Part shown: positions 1 through 8,968 of the stretch, one piece after another | Numbering within the stretch: the stretch's first letter is position 1 | How the letters are laid out: every line of letters begins with the position of its first letter | Source of the DNA: Flaviflexus massiliensis | GTDB taxonomy: Bacteria; Actinomycetota; Actinomycetes; Actinomycetales; Actinomycetaceae | Reading direction: 5' to 3' | DNA length: 64,000 nt | NCBI RefSeq assembly: GCF_001375495.1 | Contig: NZ_LN831058.1 | Span: 1,384,768 to 1,448,767, forward strand | Program-made: the position numbers and the translations under genes | The notes under the pieces: generated by a model | Told to the model about the DNA's origin: nothing | Database searches by the model: none | Seen by the model: only the letters and a program-made list of their open reading frames with translations

Positions 1-1301
1 CCGGCTTCCTCACCCCGAAGGGGGCAGCGTCGTTTGGTTGGACGGCATACGTGCCACTATCGACCAACGCGTTCTCACCGGGTCTCGGTGGTGACCTGTG
101 GATTATGGGTTTGATCATGACCGGTTTCGGCACGATCTTTGGTGCCGTCAACTTCATCGCAACGATCATCACGATGCGTGCGCCCGGCATGACCATGTTC
201 CGCATGCCCATCTTCACCTGGAACATCCTCATCACCTCGATGCTTGTTCTCATGGCCTTCCCGGTTCTCGCCGCCGCACTGTTCGGACTCGCATTCGACC
301 GCATCCTCGGTGGCCAGATCTACAACCCCGAAGCCGGCGGCGCTCTCCTGTGGCAGCACCTCTTCTGGTTCTTCGGACATCCCGAGGTGTACGTAATCGC
401 CCTGCCGTTCTTCGGCATCATCTCCGAAGTCATCCCCGTGTTCTCCCGCAAGCCCATTTTCGGATATAAGGGCCTCGTCTACGCAACGATTGTGATTGCT
501 GCCCTGTCCGTGACCGTGTGGGCACACCACATGTTCACGACCGGTGGCGTCATGCTCAACTTCTTCTCGCTGCTGACGATGGCGATTGCCGTGCCGACGG
601 GCGTGAAGTTCTTCAACTGGATCGGCACAATGTGGCGAGGAAAACTCAGCTTCGAGACACCGATGATGTTTGCCATCGGGTTCCTCCTCACGTTCGTTCT
701 TGGCGGCGTCACGGGTGTCATCCTGTCCTCGCCAGCCATGGACTTCCACATCCACGACACGTACTTCGTTGTTGCGCACTTCCACTACGTCGTGTTCGGA
801 ACGGTTGTGTTCGCAATGTACGCGGGCTTCTACTTCTGGTGGCCCAAGTTCACCGGCCGCATGCTTAACGAGCGCATTGGTAAGCTCCACTTCTGGCTCA
901 CGTTTATTGGTTTCCACCTAACGTTCATGATCCAGCACTGGCTTGGTGTGCAGGGTATGCAGCGTCGTATCCCGGACTACATGCCCGAGGATGGTTTCCA
1001 GACGTACAACCAGATCTCGACGATTGGTTCCGCGATTCTAGCGATCTCAACCATCGTCTTCCTCTGGAACGTTCTCAAGACCCACACCGGGCCCAAGCCG
1101 GAACCGCTTCCGGACGACCCGTGGGGCTTCGGCGGATCCCTCGAATGGGCAACTGGCTCTCCGCTCCCGGCACACAACTTCACGTCACTGCCGAGGATCC
1201 GTTCAGAACGTCCTGCCTTCGACCTACACCATCCCGAGGTCGCGGCTATGGAACGAATTCAACCTGACACATCCGGCAAGATACTGGAGGAATCGAAGTG
1301 A
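1..1301 (+). CDS. ctaD: Cytochrome c oxidase subunit I (5' end outside window)
   Basis: This is the catalytic heme-copper subunit of the aa3 oxidase, which reduces O2 and pumps protons in the membrane. The frame is open from base 3 with family sequence ([16 protein letters not shown]), so the GTG at 51 is internal and the true start lies upstream. Visible hallmarks are HPEVY in the [14 protein letters not shown] segment (CuB histidine and cross-linked tyrosine), the HHMFTTG histidine pair, and [13 protein letters not shown] with the heme a and a3 ligands. The hydrophilic C-terminal tail is typical of actinobacteria. Its stop overlaps ctaF by 4 bp, so the two are translationally coupled. Confidence 0.97.
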   Translation, partial: GFLTPKGAASFGWTAYVPLSTNAFSPGLGGDLWIMGLIMTGFGTIFGAVNFIATIITMRAPGMTMFRMPIFTWNILITSMLVLMAFPVLAAALFGLAFDRILGGQIYNPEAGGALLWQHLFWFFGHPEVYVIALPFFGIISEVIPVFSRKPIFGYKGLVYATIVIAALSVTVWAHHMFTTGGVMLNFFSLLTMAIAVPTGVKFFNWIGTMWRGKLSFETPMMFAIGFLLTFVLGGVTGVILSSPAMDFHIHDTYFVVAHFHYVVFGTVVFAMYAGFYFWWPKFTGRMLNERIGKLHFWLTFIGFHLTFMIQHWLGVQGMQRRIPDYMPEDGFQTYNQISTIGSAILAISTIVFLWNVLKTHTGPKPEPLPDDPWGFGGSLEWATGSPLPAHNFTSLPRIRSERPAFDLHHPEVAAMERIQPDTSGKILEESK

Positions 1302-1729
1302 CAACACAGCAGTCGAAGGAACGTCGCGGTCTTGTTGCCGAGTTCTTCCTCTTCCTCATTCCCGGAGCCTTCTTCTTCATTGTCGGTGCAGCCTACGCGA
1401 TCGTCACCAATGCAGAACCGATCGGGACCATGACCCTGGTCGGTCTGGGCTTCATGTTCTTCTTCGTCTCAGGTTTCCTGTGGCTGACATCGCGCCGCGT
1501 GGACTTCCGTCCATCCGACGACGAGGAGGCAACGATCGATGAGGCTGAGGGCGATGTTGGCGAATTCAATCCGCACTCGTGGTGGCCACTGGTCATCGGT
1601 ATCGCCGCATCACTCGTCGCAGCCGGACTCGCAGTTGGCTGGTGGATGTTCGGTCTCGGCATTGCCGTCTCCATCATCGGAGTGATCGGCTACGCACTTG
1701 AGAACAACCGTGGACACTACGCCCACTGA
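1298..1729 (+). CDS. ctaF: Cytochrome c oxidase subunit IV (actinobacterial CtaF)
   Basis: This is a small membrane subunit of the actinobacterial aa3 oxidase in the bcc-aa3 supercomplex. It has 143 residues with two hydrophobic segments before an acidic loop (about residues 68-90) and two after it, the four-TM pattern of the family. The GTG start overlaps the ctaD stop (GTGA), which supports both the start and operon coupling. A strong hairpin follows. The family call rests on position after ctaD, size and TM pattern. Confidence 0.93.
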   Translation: MTTQQSKERRGLVAEFFLFLIPGAFFFIVGAAYAIVTNAEPIGTMTLVGLGFMFFFVSGFLWLTSRRVDFRPSDDEEATIDEAEGDVGEFNPHSWWPLVIGIAASLVAAGLAVGWWMFGLGIAVSIIGVIGYALENNRGHYAH

Positions 1730-1753
1730 GCTCGTAACTAACTGAAATGGAAG

Positions 1754-1787
1754 ATGCCCCGACCATAGTGGTCGGGGCATTTGCTTT
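1754..1787 (+). terminator. Terminator after ctaDF
   Basis: A perfect 12-bp stem (1754-1765 with 1769-1780) with a 3-nt loop is followed by TTGCTTT. It lies 24 bp after the ctaF stop and fits an intrinsic terminator. Confidence 0.85.
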
Positions 1788-2269
1788 CTGCTCTCAGCCT
1801 TTTCCATTAGGCAAGTTCGAGTGTTGGGGGAATAGCACAGATAACCGAGTAAGAACCCTCCTGTCAGGGGCCAAGTAACCTCTTCCTGACTCATTCGAAT
1901 AGCGGATGTTGGTGGATTGGCAGAGGTAGTACTAAGCTCGGCAGCACGTCTGCGTTCACGAAGGCCTTCCCAGGGGTTGATGAACGGTGCTGAGAGAAGT
2001 GGCGCTGTTCTTAACGCGGCAGACAATCGCCATAGGGCGAGGCAGCGTCTGTATAGTTAAGAGGAGGCCGTAGAACCTTCCTAGCCGCCCACAGGAGGCC
2101 ACAGGAACGTGCTGTGAGGGTGATGGGTAGTCCGGGGCCACACCCGTCGTCGTTCTGCCGGAATTGCCGCTCAATGAGGTTTATTCGGGATTGAGTGATT
2201 CGGGGAGCAGCCGCTGTGTCCGATGCGTTCTGGGCCGACAGTCTTTGAAGGCGAGAAGTGGAGGGAGGC
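1788..2269. other. Gene-poor stretch, no supported gene
   Basis: About 480 bp between the ctaF terminator and the next minus-strand gene. Short open frames exist on both strands, but none has a plausible ribosome binding site or recognisable protein, and the longest runs back through the ctaF terminator. G+C is lower than in the neighbouring genes. No repeat, tRNA or mobile-element end was recognised. Confidence 0.6.
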
Positions 2270-2653
2270 CTAGTTCAGTTTTTCGCGGTCGTCATAAACT
2301 TCCGTTCGGCAGTCTCTGGCACGGAAGACGATGACCTCAAAGTCCTTGTCGTGGAGTTTCCCAAGATTATTAGCATGTGCCACAACATCACGTCCGCGAG
2401 CTGTTACACGTTGAAAGGTGCCATTAGTCAGGCACGTATTGAAGAATACTTGTTCGGCTGGTGTTGCTTCTCGTGGCGGAGCGAGTCGTGAATCGTAATC
2501 AAGCTGGTCGAGGAGCGCTTCAGAATATTCAGCCTGGCTTACTTCATTCGCGGTGACACCGGTGATGAAGAAAAGCTGGACACCGGTGATACCAATAAGA
2601 AGAGCCGCGGCGATCGAATAGATGCCGCGACTCTTGTGAATCCGTGATTTCAC
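2270..2653 (-). CDS. Small membrane-anchored or secreted two-cysteine protein
   Basis: A 127-residue protein of unknown function. It starts with a basic N-terminus and one hydrophobic segment (about residues 12-33), consistent with a signal peptide or anchor, followed by an extracytoplasmic part. That part has two cysteines, C74 and C115, separated by 40 residues, preceded by TPAEQVFFNTC. The same AEQ-x(5)-C...C layout occurs in the three larger proteins at 3232-6427, so I infer a divergent fourth member lacking the Pro/Gln-rich region. The start is GTG, 14 bp after the stop of the upstream gene, suggesting a two-gene operon. The ribosome binding site is close (CGAGG), so the start is only moderately certain. 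Confidence 0.65.
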   Translation of the reverse strand: MKSRIHKSRGIYSIAAALLIGITGVQLFFITGVTANEVSQAEYSEALLDQLDYDSRLAPPREATPAEQVFFNTCLTNGTFQRVTARGRDVVAHANNLGKLHDKDFEVIVFRARDCRTEVYDDREKLN

Positions 2654-2667
2654 GCCCCTCGTTTCAC

Positions 2668-2922
2668 TCAGCTGTCGTGACCGTCTGGTCGACCGGCCTG
2701 GCGATCGCGATAGTTCTTCTGATCGTATTCTCCCCGACCAGTTTCACCAGTCGTCTCTTCCCTTTGATCAGTGTACGGTACCTGATCGTACTCACCGCCG
2801 TGTCCTACTTCAGGTTCGTGGGTGGGACGGGGTTCAAAATCTGGGTCGTCAGCATGAGGGGAGAGGGGATTGAAAGGAGCGTTGTCGTGCACCTTTCCGT
2901 TCTCATCATTCTTTTCGGACAT
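2668..2922 (-). CDS. Hypothetical small hydrophilic protein
   Basis: An 84-residue, highly charged protein with no hydrophobic segment and no family I recognise. It contains a loose internal repeat: GGEYDQVPYTDQREETTG, then GRGEYDQKNYRDRQAG. The ATG at 2922 is chosen over upstream codons because GGAGG lies 5 nt before it. It is probably co-transcribed with the two-cysteine protein that starts 15 bp further on. The low-complexity, acidic and Tyr/Gln-rich composition suggests an unstructured protein. Confidence 0.6.
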   Translation of the reverse strand: MSEKNDENGKVHDNAPFNPLSPHADDPDFEPRPTHEPEVGHGGEYDQVPYTDQREETTGETGRGEYDQKNYRDRQAGRPDGHDS

Positions 2923-3231
2923 CGGGTCCTCCTTCGTTGTGCTGTAGCTAACATGATACACACATGCAACGCCAATGTGTCCCGCAAAAACATGATCAAT
3001 ATACGTAGTTTCTTGGGCTGGCAGTGGAGGTTCTCGACACCTTGGGGTGGAGTGCGCGATTTTTGTGAGCAGGAGGATCTAACACCACTTCCGTAGGTGC
3101 TTACTGTTGAAAGTTTTCAGTTTCGCGCTGTGTTTAATGCATTAGCATCGGGCGGAGGCAGTGCGAAGAGAGCACTGTGGGCGGTAGCAAAAATACCACC
3201 GCCCACAGGTCGTTTCTCTTACGAGTCAGGT
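2923..3231. other. Intergenic region between two minus-strand genes
   Basis: About 300 bp holding the promoter region of the gene starting at 2922 and the terminator of the gene ending at 3232. No further gene was supported. Confidence 0.6.
3176..3207 (-). terminator. Terminator of first Pro/Gln-rich paralogue
   Basis: A 10-bp perfect stem (3176-3185 with 3198-3207) around a 12-nt loop, 25 bp beyond the stop of the minus-strand gene. The downstream tract in that direction is CTCTCTT, so only weakly U-rich. Confidence 0.7.
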
Positions 3232-3987
3232 TTAGAGGGTGCCTACCTGCTGGCCACAGGAGGTGGCAATGTCGGAAAGCTCGCTCACCGAGTTGGAGTC
3301 GTAGACGTCCACACCGTTCGAAATGGATTCGATAACTTCAGGCGTGAGGCGCTGAAGAGACTCGTCGGTCACGCAGCTGAGGTAGTCGTCCCATTGCTCG
3401 GCCGTGATGCCCTGTGCAATTGCCTGCTCCTCGGTAAGGCCGCTGGCAGCAAGAATTTCTTCCATGCCCGCACGGAACGCGGCCGGATCAGCATTGGGAT
3501 CGCCGTACTGCTCGTCGCCATCGGTCGTTTCCTCGCCTCCATCAGCGGTGGTCTCGTCACCGAAGGGATCTTCGCTCTCATCAGTCGTGAAGGTGTCGTC
3601 ACCATCGGTTTCGGTGTCGGACGTTTCTTCGGTGCCAATGGTCTCTTCGGTTGTGCGATCGTCATCGGACTTCTCGTCATCGCCGTTGAAGAAAAGGAAG
3701 TACGCACCGGCACCGAGTGCAAGGAGCACGACAACGACAATGGCGATGATCATGCCGGTCTTGCTACCGCCACCCTGGGGAGGCTGACCGTAGCCACCGC
3801 CCTGAGGGGGCTGGCCGTAGGGCGGCTGGCCGCCGTGTCCCTGGCCACCGTACTGGCCCTGGTTTGGGTCACCGTAAGGAGCGTCCTGCTGGTATCCCGG
3901 GGTCTGACCCGAAGGAGCCGACGGAGGCTGCTGTCCCCAGTTACCCTGGCCCTGAGGGCCGTAATTCTGATTATTCCCAGTTGTCAT
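3232..3987 (-). CDS. Pro/Gln/Gly-rich single-TM protein with two-cysteine domain (paralogue A)
   Basis: A 251-residue protein of unknown function. Residues 1-75 are Gln/Gly/Pro-rich with repeated PYGQPPQGGG units and are predicted cytoplasmic. Residues 79-100 form one TM helix. Residues 101-165 are a Thr/Glu/Asp-rich acidic linker. The C-terminal domain (about 170-251) contains the shared motif R-x-GMEE ... GITAEQ-x(5)-SC205 ... C244, with 38 residues between the cysteines, which may form a disulfide outside the cell. It is one of three full-length tandem paralogues, each with its own terminator. The start is supported by AAAGG 9 nt upstream. The function may be sensory or envelope-related, but this is only inference. 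Confidence 0.85.
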   Translation of the reverse strand: MTTGNNQNYGPQGQGNWGQQPPSAPSGQTPGYQQDAPYGDPNQGQYGGQGHGGQPPYGQPPQGGGYGQPPQGGGSKTGMIIAIVVVVLLALGAGAYFLFFNGDDEKSDDDRTTEETIGTEETSDTETDGDDTFTTDESEDPFGDETTADGGEETTDGDEQYGDPNADPAAFRAGMEEILAASGLTEEQAIAQGITAEQWDDYLSCVTDESLQRLTPEVIESISNGVDVYDSNSVSELSDIATSCGQQVGTL

Positions 3988-4377
3988 TTCGATCTACCTT
4001 TACTCGATTCAGTCCGTGAGTAGGGCCGATTCGTGATGTGTGAAAAAGTACGTTCGCGTTACAACCTAACACCCAGAAGAACTGTGAGTACAGCTCGATC
4101 ACGGGGTGAATTCCCCAGTTCAACATCTTGGTTTGTTCCGTAGATAAAGACGTATTTTTCGTTACTTGTTCTTGGCGCAAATGAGGCAGGAACGGGCAAG
4201 GGCTGAAGCACCTTGACGTTGATTAGGATGCAGTTCAAGGGTGAGCGCGGATAGGAACAGAATGCTGGGAACCAGGTATCTGCGTCTGCAAGCAGCTGGC
4301 TCCCGTGAGTTCCAAATTTTGTTAAGGAACTTCCGGGAGCCGGTTGGAGATGAAGGACTGACTATGTGCAGGGAGGA
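3988..4377. other. Promoter and terminator region between paralogues A and B
   Basis: 390 bp without a supported gene. It contains the upstream region of paralogue A and, at 4296-4343, the terminator hairpin of paralogue B. Confidence 0.6.
4296..4343 (-). terminator. Terminator-like hairpin after paralogue B
   Basis: A 10-bp outer stem (4296-4305 with 4334-4343, one G-T pair) continues after a small mismatch into an AGTTCC/GGAACT inner stem, with a 12-nt loop. It lies 34 bp beyond the stop of the minus-strand gene. Confidence 0.7.
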
Positions 4378-4929
4378 TTATTCGAACATCAGCTGCGCCA
4401 TGCAGGTGTTGCTGGCCTGCCCAAGGATCGAGGCATCTGCGCTACCGGTTTCGGCGTCAGGATCGCCTGCAGCGATGAGCCTGAGGGTTTCATCAGAGAC
4501 GTCATCATAGACATCGTCAACAACGCAGTCGTAGAATCCGTCCAGGCTGATACCTTGGGTTTCAAACATTTCGGGGGACTGTCCCTGGCTTTCCATTTGC
4601 CCGATGACGACTTCTTCGATCCCTGCACGCACGTCTGCACGGCTCGGCTTGCCATCTCCAACACCGTCGCTTGTTAACCAGAATGCGAGGCCGGCAATGA
4701 GGGCAAGGATGACGATGCCTAGACCAATGAAGAGAGGAGCTTTCGACTTCTGAGGGGGCATCGGGTACGGCTGGTGACCGTCGGGCGAGTAGTAGGCACC
4801 CTGGTCGCTACCAGGTGCTTGTGCGGAATACTGGGGAACTGGTTGGTATGGCTGATTGCCCGGGGCGGGCTGATAGTGCTGTCCTCCAGGCGCGCCGGGT
4901 TGCTGCCAATTCTGATTACCGTTCGTCAT
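4378..4929 (-). CDS. Pro/Gln-rich single-TM protein with two-cysteine domain (paralogue B)
   Basis: A 183-residue paralogue of the genes at 3232 and 5135. The N-terminal region (1-62) is Gln/Pro/Tyr-rich, followed by a TM helix at about 64-86 and a C-terminal domain beginning RAGIEE. The cysteines C135 and C176 are 40 residues apart, and C176 lies seven residues from the end exactly as in paralogue A. The start at 4929 (MTNGNQNWQQ) is preferred over ATGs at 4935 and 4947 because it aligns with MTTGNNQNYG of paralogue A and has AAGGG 9 nt upstream. Function unknown. Confidence 0.85.
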   Translation of the reverse strand: MTNGNQNWQQPGAPGGQHYQPAPGNQPYQPVPQYSAQAPGSDQGAYYSPDGHQPYPMPPQKSKAPLFIGLGIVILALIAGLAFWLTSDGVGDGKPSRADVRAGIEEVVIGQMESQGQSPEMFETQGISLDGFYDCVVDDVYDDVSDETLRLIAAGDPDAETGSADASILGQASNTCMAQLMFE

Positions 4930-5074
4930 GATCATGGTCCCTTCCATGTGCTGTCCGGACCGCCATGCTGGCCGGATGTTTACGTCCTCAACCTAACTTT
5001 GTTACCTACGAGTGAGAAGTTAACAGCGGGGTGAAGGGTCCCCGTACCCAACGTATTGCTCGGTCCGCATAACA

Positions 5075-5104
5075 CTGCCCCTTAACCGAGAAGGCAAGGG
5101 GCAG
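5075..5104 (-). terminator. Terminator after paralogue C
   Basis: A 9-bp perfect stem (5075-5083 with 5096-5104) with a 12-nt loop, 31 bp beyond the stop of the minus-strand gene. No long U-tract. Confidence 0.65.
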
Positions 5105-5134
5105 GGTTATGGGAAGACCGCAATAGTTTTGGCG

Positions 5135-6427
5135 TTATTCGACGTGTTCTTCGAGACAGCGGGTGAAGACGGTGGTCATTTCGCCCTGCTCGGACGGTGT
5201 CATGTCGAAGTCTTGCTCTTCAATCTTTTCGATCAACGAATCAGGGTACGACTCGCGTCCCTCCTCGACCACGCAGTTGAACCAAGCCTCATATTGTTCC
5301 TCTGTCATCACACCGGCATCCCGTGCCAAGATCGCGGTTAGATCGCTCTCTTCGAACATCACTTCCATGCCTTCCCGGTACTTGTCTTCACCCGTGAAGA
5401 CAAAGAAGAGGATGACACTGACAACGATGACGATGGCGAGAAAGGATCCAAGGATCACCCATAGTTTGGTGTTCTTCTTCGGCGGAGCATCGTAGCCAGC
5501 CGGGTTGTATTGGTAGGGGCCAGGGCCTGAATAGTAGCCCTGGGGAGGATTCTGGATGGGCTGGTGATCCATCTGTGCGGGATTCTGACCGTACTGTCCA
5601 GACTGCTGGTGTTGACCCGGTTGCAACTGGGCACCCGTGTTGGCACTGGATGCCGAAGCAAATCCCTGGGTTTGCTGCTGGTATGAAGGTGCCCCAGGAC
5701 CCATGACAGGCGACTGATTCATCTGTGGCCCATACCCGACACCCATGGGAGGTGCACTCTGAGCATGAGGGAATCCACCTGCCGGGCCCGATGGTGCTGA
5801 TGGTGCAGGACCCGACGGCGCGGAAGGAACGGGACCCGATGGCGCTGGCCTGTTCAAATCAATGGGACCGGAGGGTGCGGAGGGAGCGGAAGGATAGCTC
5901 TCCGCCCAGGAAGCTTGCTGTCCGTGAGAACCCGGGGCATGCCCAGGGAACTGGTGGCCTGGATGAGTGTTGGACCCAGGTTGTTGCTGATATCTGGAAT
6001 GAGGCTGATTCCAAGGTCGATCCTGACCTGGATAGGCCTGATTGCTCGGTCCGCCCTCGGGACCACAAAACTGGTGCCCGTCGGGATCCGCCAGCCCCTG
6101 GTTGTACATGGGCGGATGACCATGCTGGGGTTGCTGGGGGCCTGTGGGGCTATATCCGTGGTTTGGGGGAGTGGAAGGCTGCAACATGATTCCAGGAGCT
6201 GCAGGAGGCACCTGACCAGACTGTGATCCTTGAGCACTCTGTCCCGGTTGATTGTTCCACCGAGGAGCGGGTGGCTGCTGCTGGGGAGGCTGAGCACTCC
6301 ACGGGTCTGGTGCCGCATTGCCGGGGCTCTCGGGCGCAGAGGGTGCCGTAAACGGGGCAGGTTCGGATGGGGGGAGGGCGTTGTAGGCCCGCTCCTCGCC
6401 TGGCTCGGGCGGGGTCTGCCCGGTCAT
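5135..6427 (-). CDS. Large Pro/Gln/Ser-rich single-TM protein with two-cysteine domain (paralogue C)
   Basis: A 430-residue protein. Over 300 N-terminal residues are Pro/Gln/Ser/Gly-rich and probably disordered, including an APSGP tandem repeat. Then come a TM helix at about 322-344 and the shared C-terminal domain starting YREGMEVMFE. It contains MTEEQYEAWFNC385 and C424, with 38 residues between the cysteines as in paralogue A. The ATG at 6427 is preferred to one 78 bp upstream because GAGGA lies 7 nt before it. The long low-complexity N-terminus resembles membrane-anchored scaffolding or FHA/kinase-target proteins of actinobacteria only in composition. Function unknown. Confidence 0.85.
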   Translation of the reverse strand: MTGQTPPEPGEERAYNALPPSEPAPFTAPSAPESPGNAAPDPWSAQPPQQQPPAPRWNNQPGQSAQGSQSGQVPPAAPGIMLQPSTPPNHGYSPTGPQQPQHGHPPMYNQGLADPDGHQFCGPEGGPSNQAYPGQDRPWNQPHSRYQQQPGSNTHPGHQFPGHAPGSHGQQASWAESYPSAPSAPSGPIDLNRPAPSGPVPSAPSGPAPSAPSGPAGGFPHAQSAPPMGVGYGPQMNQSPVMGPGAPSYQQQTQGFASASSANTGAQLQPGQHQQSGQYGQNPAQMDHQPIQNPPQGYYSGPGPYQYNPAGYDAPPKKNTKLWVILGSFLAIVIVVSVILFFVFTGEDKYREGMEVMFEESDLTAILARDAGVMTEEQYEAWFNCVVEEGRESYPDSLIEKIEEQDFDMTPSEQGEMTTVFTRCLEEHVE

Positions 6428-6510
6428 GAGTTGTTCCTCGGTGGGTGGGCGGCTAGTGGTACGAGTGTAACGACCGCGGATTGCATCGGGACTGAATCCG
6501 GGCAAAAGAA

Positions 6511-6547
6511 TGTGCGGGCGGCAAGCTCAATGCTTCCCACCCGCACA
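6511..6547 (-). terminator. Terminator after sodA
   Basis: An 8-bp perfect stem (6511-6518 with 6540-6547) plus imperfect inner pairing, 13 bp beyond the sodA stop on the minus strand. Confidence 0.7.
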
Positions 6548-6559
6548 ACCATGGTGTCG

Positions 6560-7174
6560 TTACTTAACGATGACGGTCTTCTTGGCGTCCTCGAGACGTG
6601 CAGCGACGTCTTCCCAGTCGACGAGGTTCCAGAAGGCCTTGACGTAGTCGGCCTTGACGTTCAAGTAGTCAAGGTAGAAGGCGTGCTCCCACATGTCCAG
6701 CATGAGGACCGGGAGGGTACCCGCGGGAACGTTGTTGGCCTGGTCGTACATCTGGAACGTCGTGAGACGACCAGCGACCGTGTCGTATGCCAGAACGGAC
6801 CAGCCGGAGCCCTGGATGCCGGTTGCTACTGCGGTGAACTGCTTGACGAAACCGTCGAAGGAGCCGAATGCGTCCTTGATTGCTTCGAGGAGCTCACCCT
6901 CGGGCTCGCCACCACCGTTGGGGGAGAGGTTCTTCCAGAAGATCGAGTGGTTGATGTGTCCACCAAGGTTGAAGGTCAGGTCCCGCTGGTACTGGTTGAG
7001 TGCACTGAAGTCACCAGATTCTTGTGCGGCCGCGATCTTCTCAAGAGCTGCGTTAGCTCCGGTCACATACGCGTTATGGTGCTTGCTGTGGTGCAGCTCC
7101 ATGATTTTGCCGGAGATGTGGGGCTCCAGTGCCGCGTAGTCGTAGGGAAGCTCGGGCAGTGTGTACTTTGCCAT
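6560..7174 (-). CDS. sodA: Superoxide dismutase (Mn/Fe type)
   Basis: This enzyme dismutates superoxide to H2O2 and O2. It has 204 residues, the usual length. The metal ligands are visible: the [13 protein letters not shown] histidine near residue 28, the [12 protein letters not shown] histidine, and [11 protein letters not shown] giving the late Asp and His. There is no signal peptide, so it is cytosolic unless exported otherwise. The start has GGAGG 10 nt upstream. It sits between the respiratory operon and the two-cysteine protein cluster with its own terminator. Sequence alone does not settle Mn versus Fe. Confidence 0.97.
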   Translation of the reverse strand: MAKYTLPELPYDYAALEPHISGKIMELHHSKHHNAYVTGANAALEKIAAAQESGDFSALNQYQRDLTFNLGGHINHSIFWKNLSPNGGGEPEGELLEAIKDAFGSFDGFVKQFTAVATGIQGSGWSVLAYDTVAGRLTTFQMYDQANNVPAGTLPVLMLDMWEHAFYLDYLNVKADYVKAFWNLVDWEDVAARLEDAKKTVIVK

Positions 7175-7236
7175 GATGATAATTCCTCCGTAATGCCCGG
7201 TGATGTCCCGGGACTCTTGTCCTACCAGTCTCGCTG

Positions 7237-7269
7237 AAGAGCGGGTCTGCCGCTAGCAAACCCGCTCTT
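7237..7269 (-). terminator. Terminator of the ctaE-qcrCAB operon
   Basis: A 10-bp perfect stem (7237-7246 with 7260-7269), starting 8 bp after the qcrB stop on the minus strand. Confidence 0.8.
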
Positions 7270-7276
7270 GGCGAAA

Positions 7277-8968
7277 TCAGGATTCGATTGTGTTGGTGGT
7301 TGGCTTCTCGAGCTGTGCAATCGATGTTGACTGCGAGGTGTGGTCAAGCTGGTGGTGCGAAGCCTGAGCCGCCGCGAGCTCGCTGCGAGTCACGGGCTCC
7401 ACGCGATCCTCGAAGAAGAAGCGGGACACCGCGGAACGGCGCTTGAGCTTCTTGTGTTCGGGGCGCGGGTGACCATCGGCATCGTTTGCGGAACCGATCT
7501 CGAGCGGGCGGTGCAGGTCGTGCTGGACGAGAGTCCAGAGCTCGTAGTCGTCGAGGGGACGGTGCACCGAGTGGAATGCTCCGTCAGCGGTCTGGACGAC
7601 ACGACCGGTTGCTCGCCCGTGCATCGCCAGTTCACGGTCACGACGCTGGAGCGAGAGGCAGATGCGCTTGACGATCCAGAACGTGATGAACGGGGCGATA
7701 AGGAACAGGATGCGCAGGAACCAGGTGATTCCGTTGAGGGACATCTCGAAATGGGTGGCAAGAATGTCGTTCGATCCTGCGAGAACGAGGATGAAGAATT
7801 CGACGATGATGATCGAGCCGATTGCGGTGCGGACGGGAACGTTGCGGGGGCGGTCCAGGATATGGTGCTCGCGCTTGTCTCCGGTTACCCAGGCTTCCAG
7901 GAACGGGTAGATCGCCAGGACGGTGAACAGGATTCCGGGGATGACGACACCGGGGATCAGGATGTTCATGGAGAACGTGAATCCGAGCCACTCGAACTCC
8001 CAACCCGGCATGAGGCGCAGCGCCCCTTCCAGGAACAGCATGTACCAGTCAGGCTGAGCACCCGCGGAAACGGGGGAGGGATCGTACCCGCCGTAGCTCC
8101 ACACATTGTTGATTGATAGCGTTGCGCCCAGGAGCGCAATGAAACCGAACACGATGAAGAAGAACCCGCCGGCCTTCGCGGCATAGACCGGGAAGACGGG
8201 GAAGCCCACGACGTTGTCTTCCTTGTGTCCCGGACCGGGATACTGGGTGTGCTTGTGCACGACAACCATGAGCAGGTGTAGCCCAACGAGAGCGAGGATC
8301 AGACCCGGCACCACAAGAATGTGGAGCGTGAAGAGCCTCGGAATGATGTCCATGCCGGGGAATTCGCCGCCAAAGAGCGCGAAGGACACCCACGTACCCA
8401 GGATCGGGATGGCTTTCGCGACACCGTCGGCGATACGCAGGCCGTTACCGGACAGCACGTCATCGGGGAGCGAGTAGCCGGTGAAACCGGCAAGCAGGCC
8501 GAGAATGAGGAGGGTGAAACCGACGAGCCAGTTGAGCTCGCGAGGCTTGCGGAATGCGCCGGTGAAGAACACGCGGAACATGTGCGCAACGATCGACGCC
8601 ATGAACAGCAGCGCAGCCCAGTGGTGCATCTGCCTCATGAGCAGGCCACCCTTGACCTCGAACGAGATCTTCAGCGTGGACGCGTATGCCTCCGACATGT
8701 GGTTGCCCTGCTCGGTGACGGGAAGAGCATCCAGCGGATACGTGGTTGAACCCATGGAGGGTACAAAGAACATGGCAAGGAAGATGCCGGTGATGATGAG
8801 GGTGATGAACGAGTAGAGCGCGATCTCACCGAGGAGGAATGACCAGTGGTCGGGGAACAGCTTCCGCGCAAATCCCTTGATGACACCGGACAGTCCCGTG
8901 CGCTCATCAACATAGTTGAAGGCGCCGCCCTGCTGCTTGGGCTTTTGTGAATACTTTGGGGTGGTCAC
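7277..8968 (-). CDS. qcrB: Cytochrome bc1 complex cytochrome b subunit
   Basis: This is the menaquinol-oxidising diheme cytochrome b of the bcc complex. It has 563 residues, with the long C-terminal extension normal for actinobacteria. Heme-ligand histidines are visible in RQMHHWAALLFMASIVAHMFRVFF and FTLHILVVPGLILALVGLHL. The quinol-site region and later TM helices follow, and residues after about 440 are hydrophilic. The GTG start overlaps the qcrA stop by 4 bp (GTGA). It is the last gene of ctaE-qcrC-qcrA-qcrB. Confidence 0.97.
   Translation of the reverse strand: MTTPKYSQKPKQQGGAFNYVDERTGLSGVIKGFARKLFPDHWSFLLGEIALYSFITLIITGIFLAMFFVPSMGSTTYPLDALPVTEQGNHMSEAYASTLKISFEVKGGLLMRQMHHWAALLFMASIVAHMFRVFFTGAFRKPRELNWLVGFTLLILGLLAGFTGYSLPDDVLSGNGLRIADGVAKAIPILGTWVSFALFGGEFPGMDIIPRLFTLHILVVPGLILALVGLHLLMVVVHKHTQYPGPGHKEDNVVGFPVFPVYAAKAGGFFFIVFGFIALLGATLSINNVWSYGGYDPSPVSAGAQPDWYMLFLEGALRLMPGWEFEWLGFTFSMNILIPGVVIPGILFTVLAIYPFLEAWVTGDKREHHILDRPRNVPVRTAIGSIIIVEFFILVLAGSNDILATHFEMSLNGITWFLRILFLIAPFITFWIVKRICLSLQRRDRELAMHGRATGRVVQTADGAFHSVHRPLDDYELWTLVQHDLHRPLEIGSANDADGHPRPEHKKLKRRSAVSRFFFEDRVEPVTRSELAAAQASHHQLDHTSQSTSIAQLEKPTTNTIES

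Noticed and set aside
1610-2026. Minus-strand open frame of 138 codons after ctaF
   Set aside because: It runs through the ctaF terminator and into ctaF, and has no start signal.
3097-4023. Long plus-strand open frame over paralogue A
   Set aside because: It is the antisense of the Pro/Gln-rich gene, whose skewed codon use keeps other frames open; no ribosome binding site or family resemblance.
5600-6420. CRISPR-like repetition in paralogue C and in the LysM gene
   Set aside because: Repeats are in-frame low-complexity codons without unique spacers of constant length; no cas genes.
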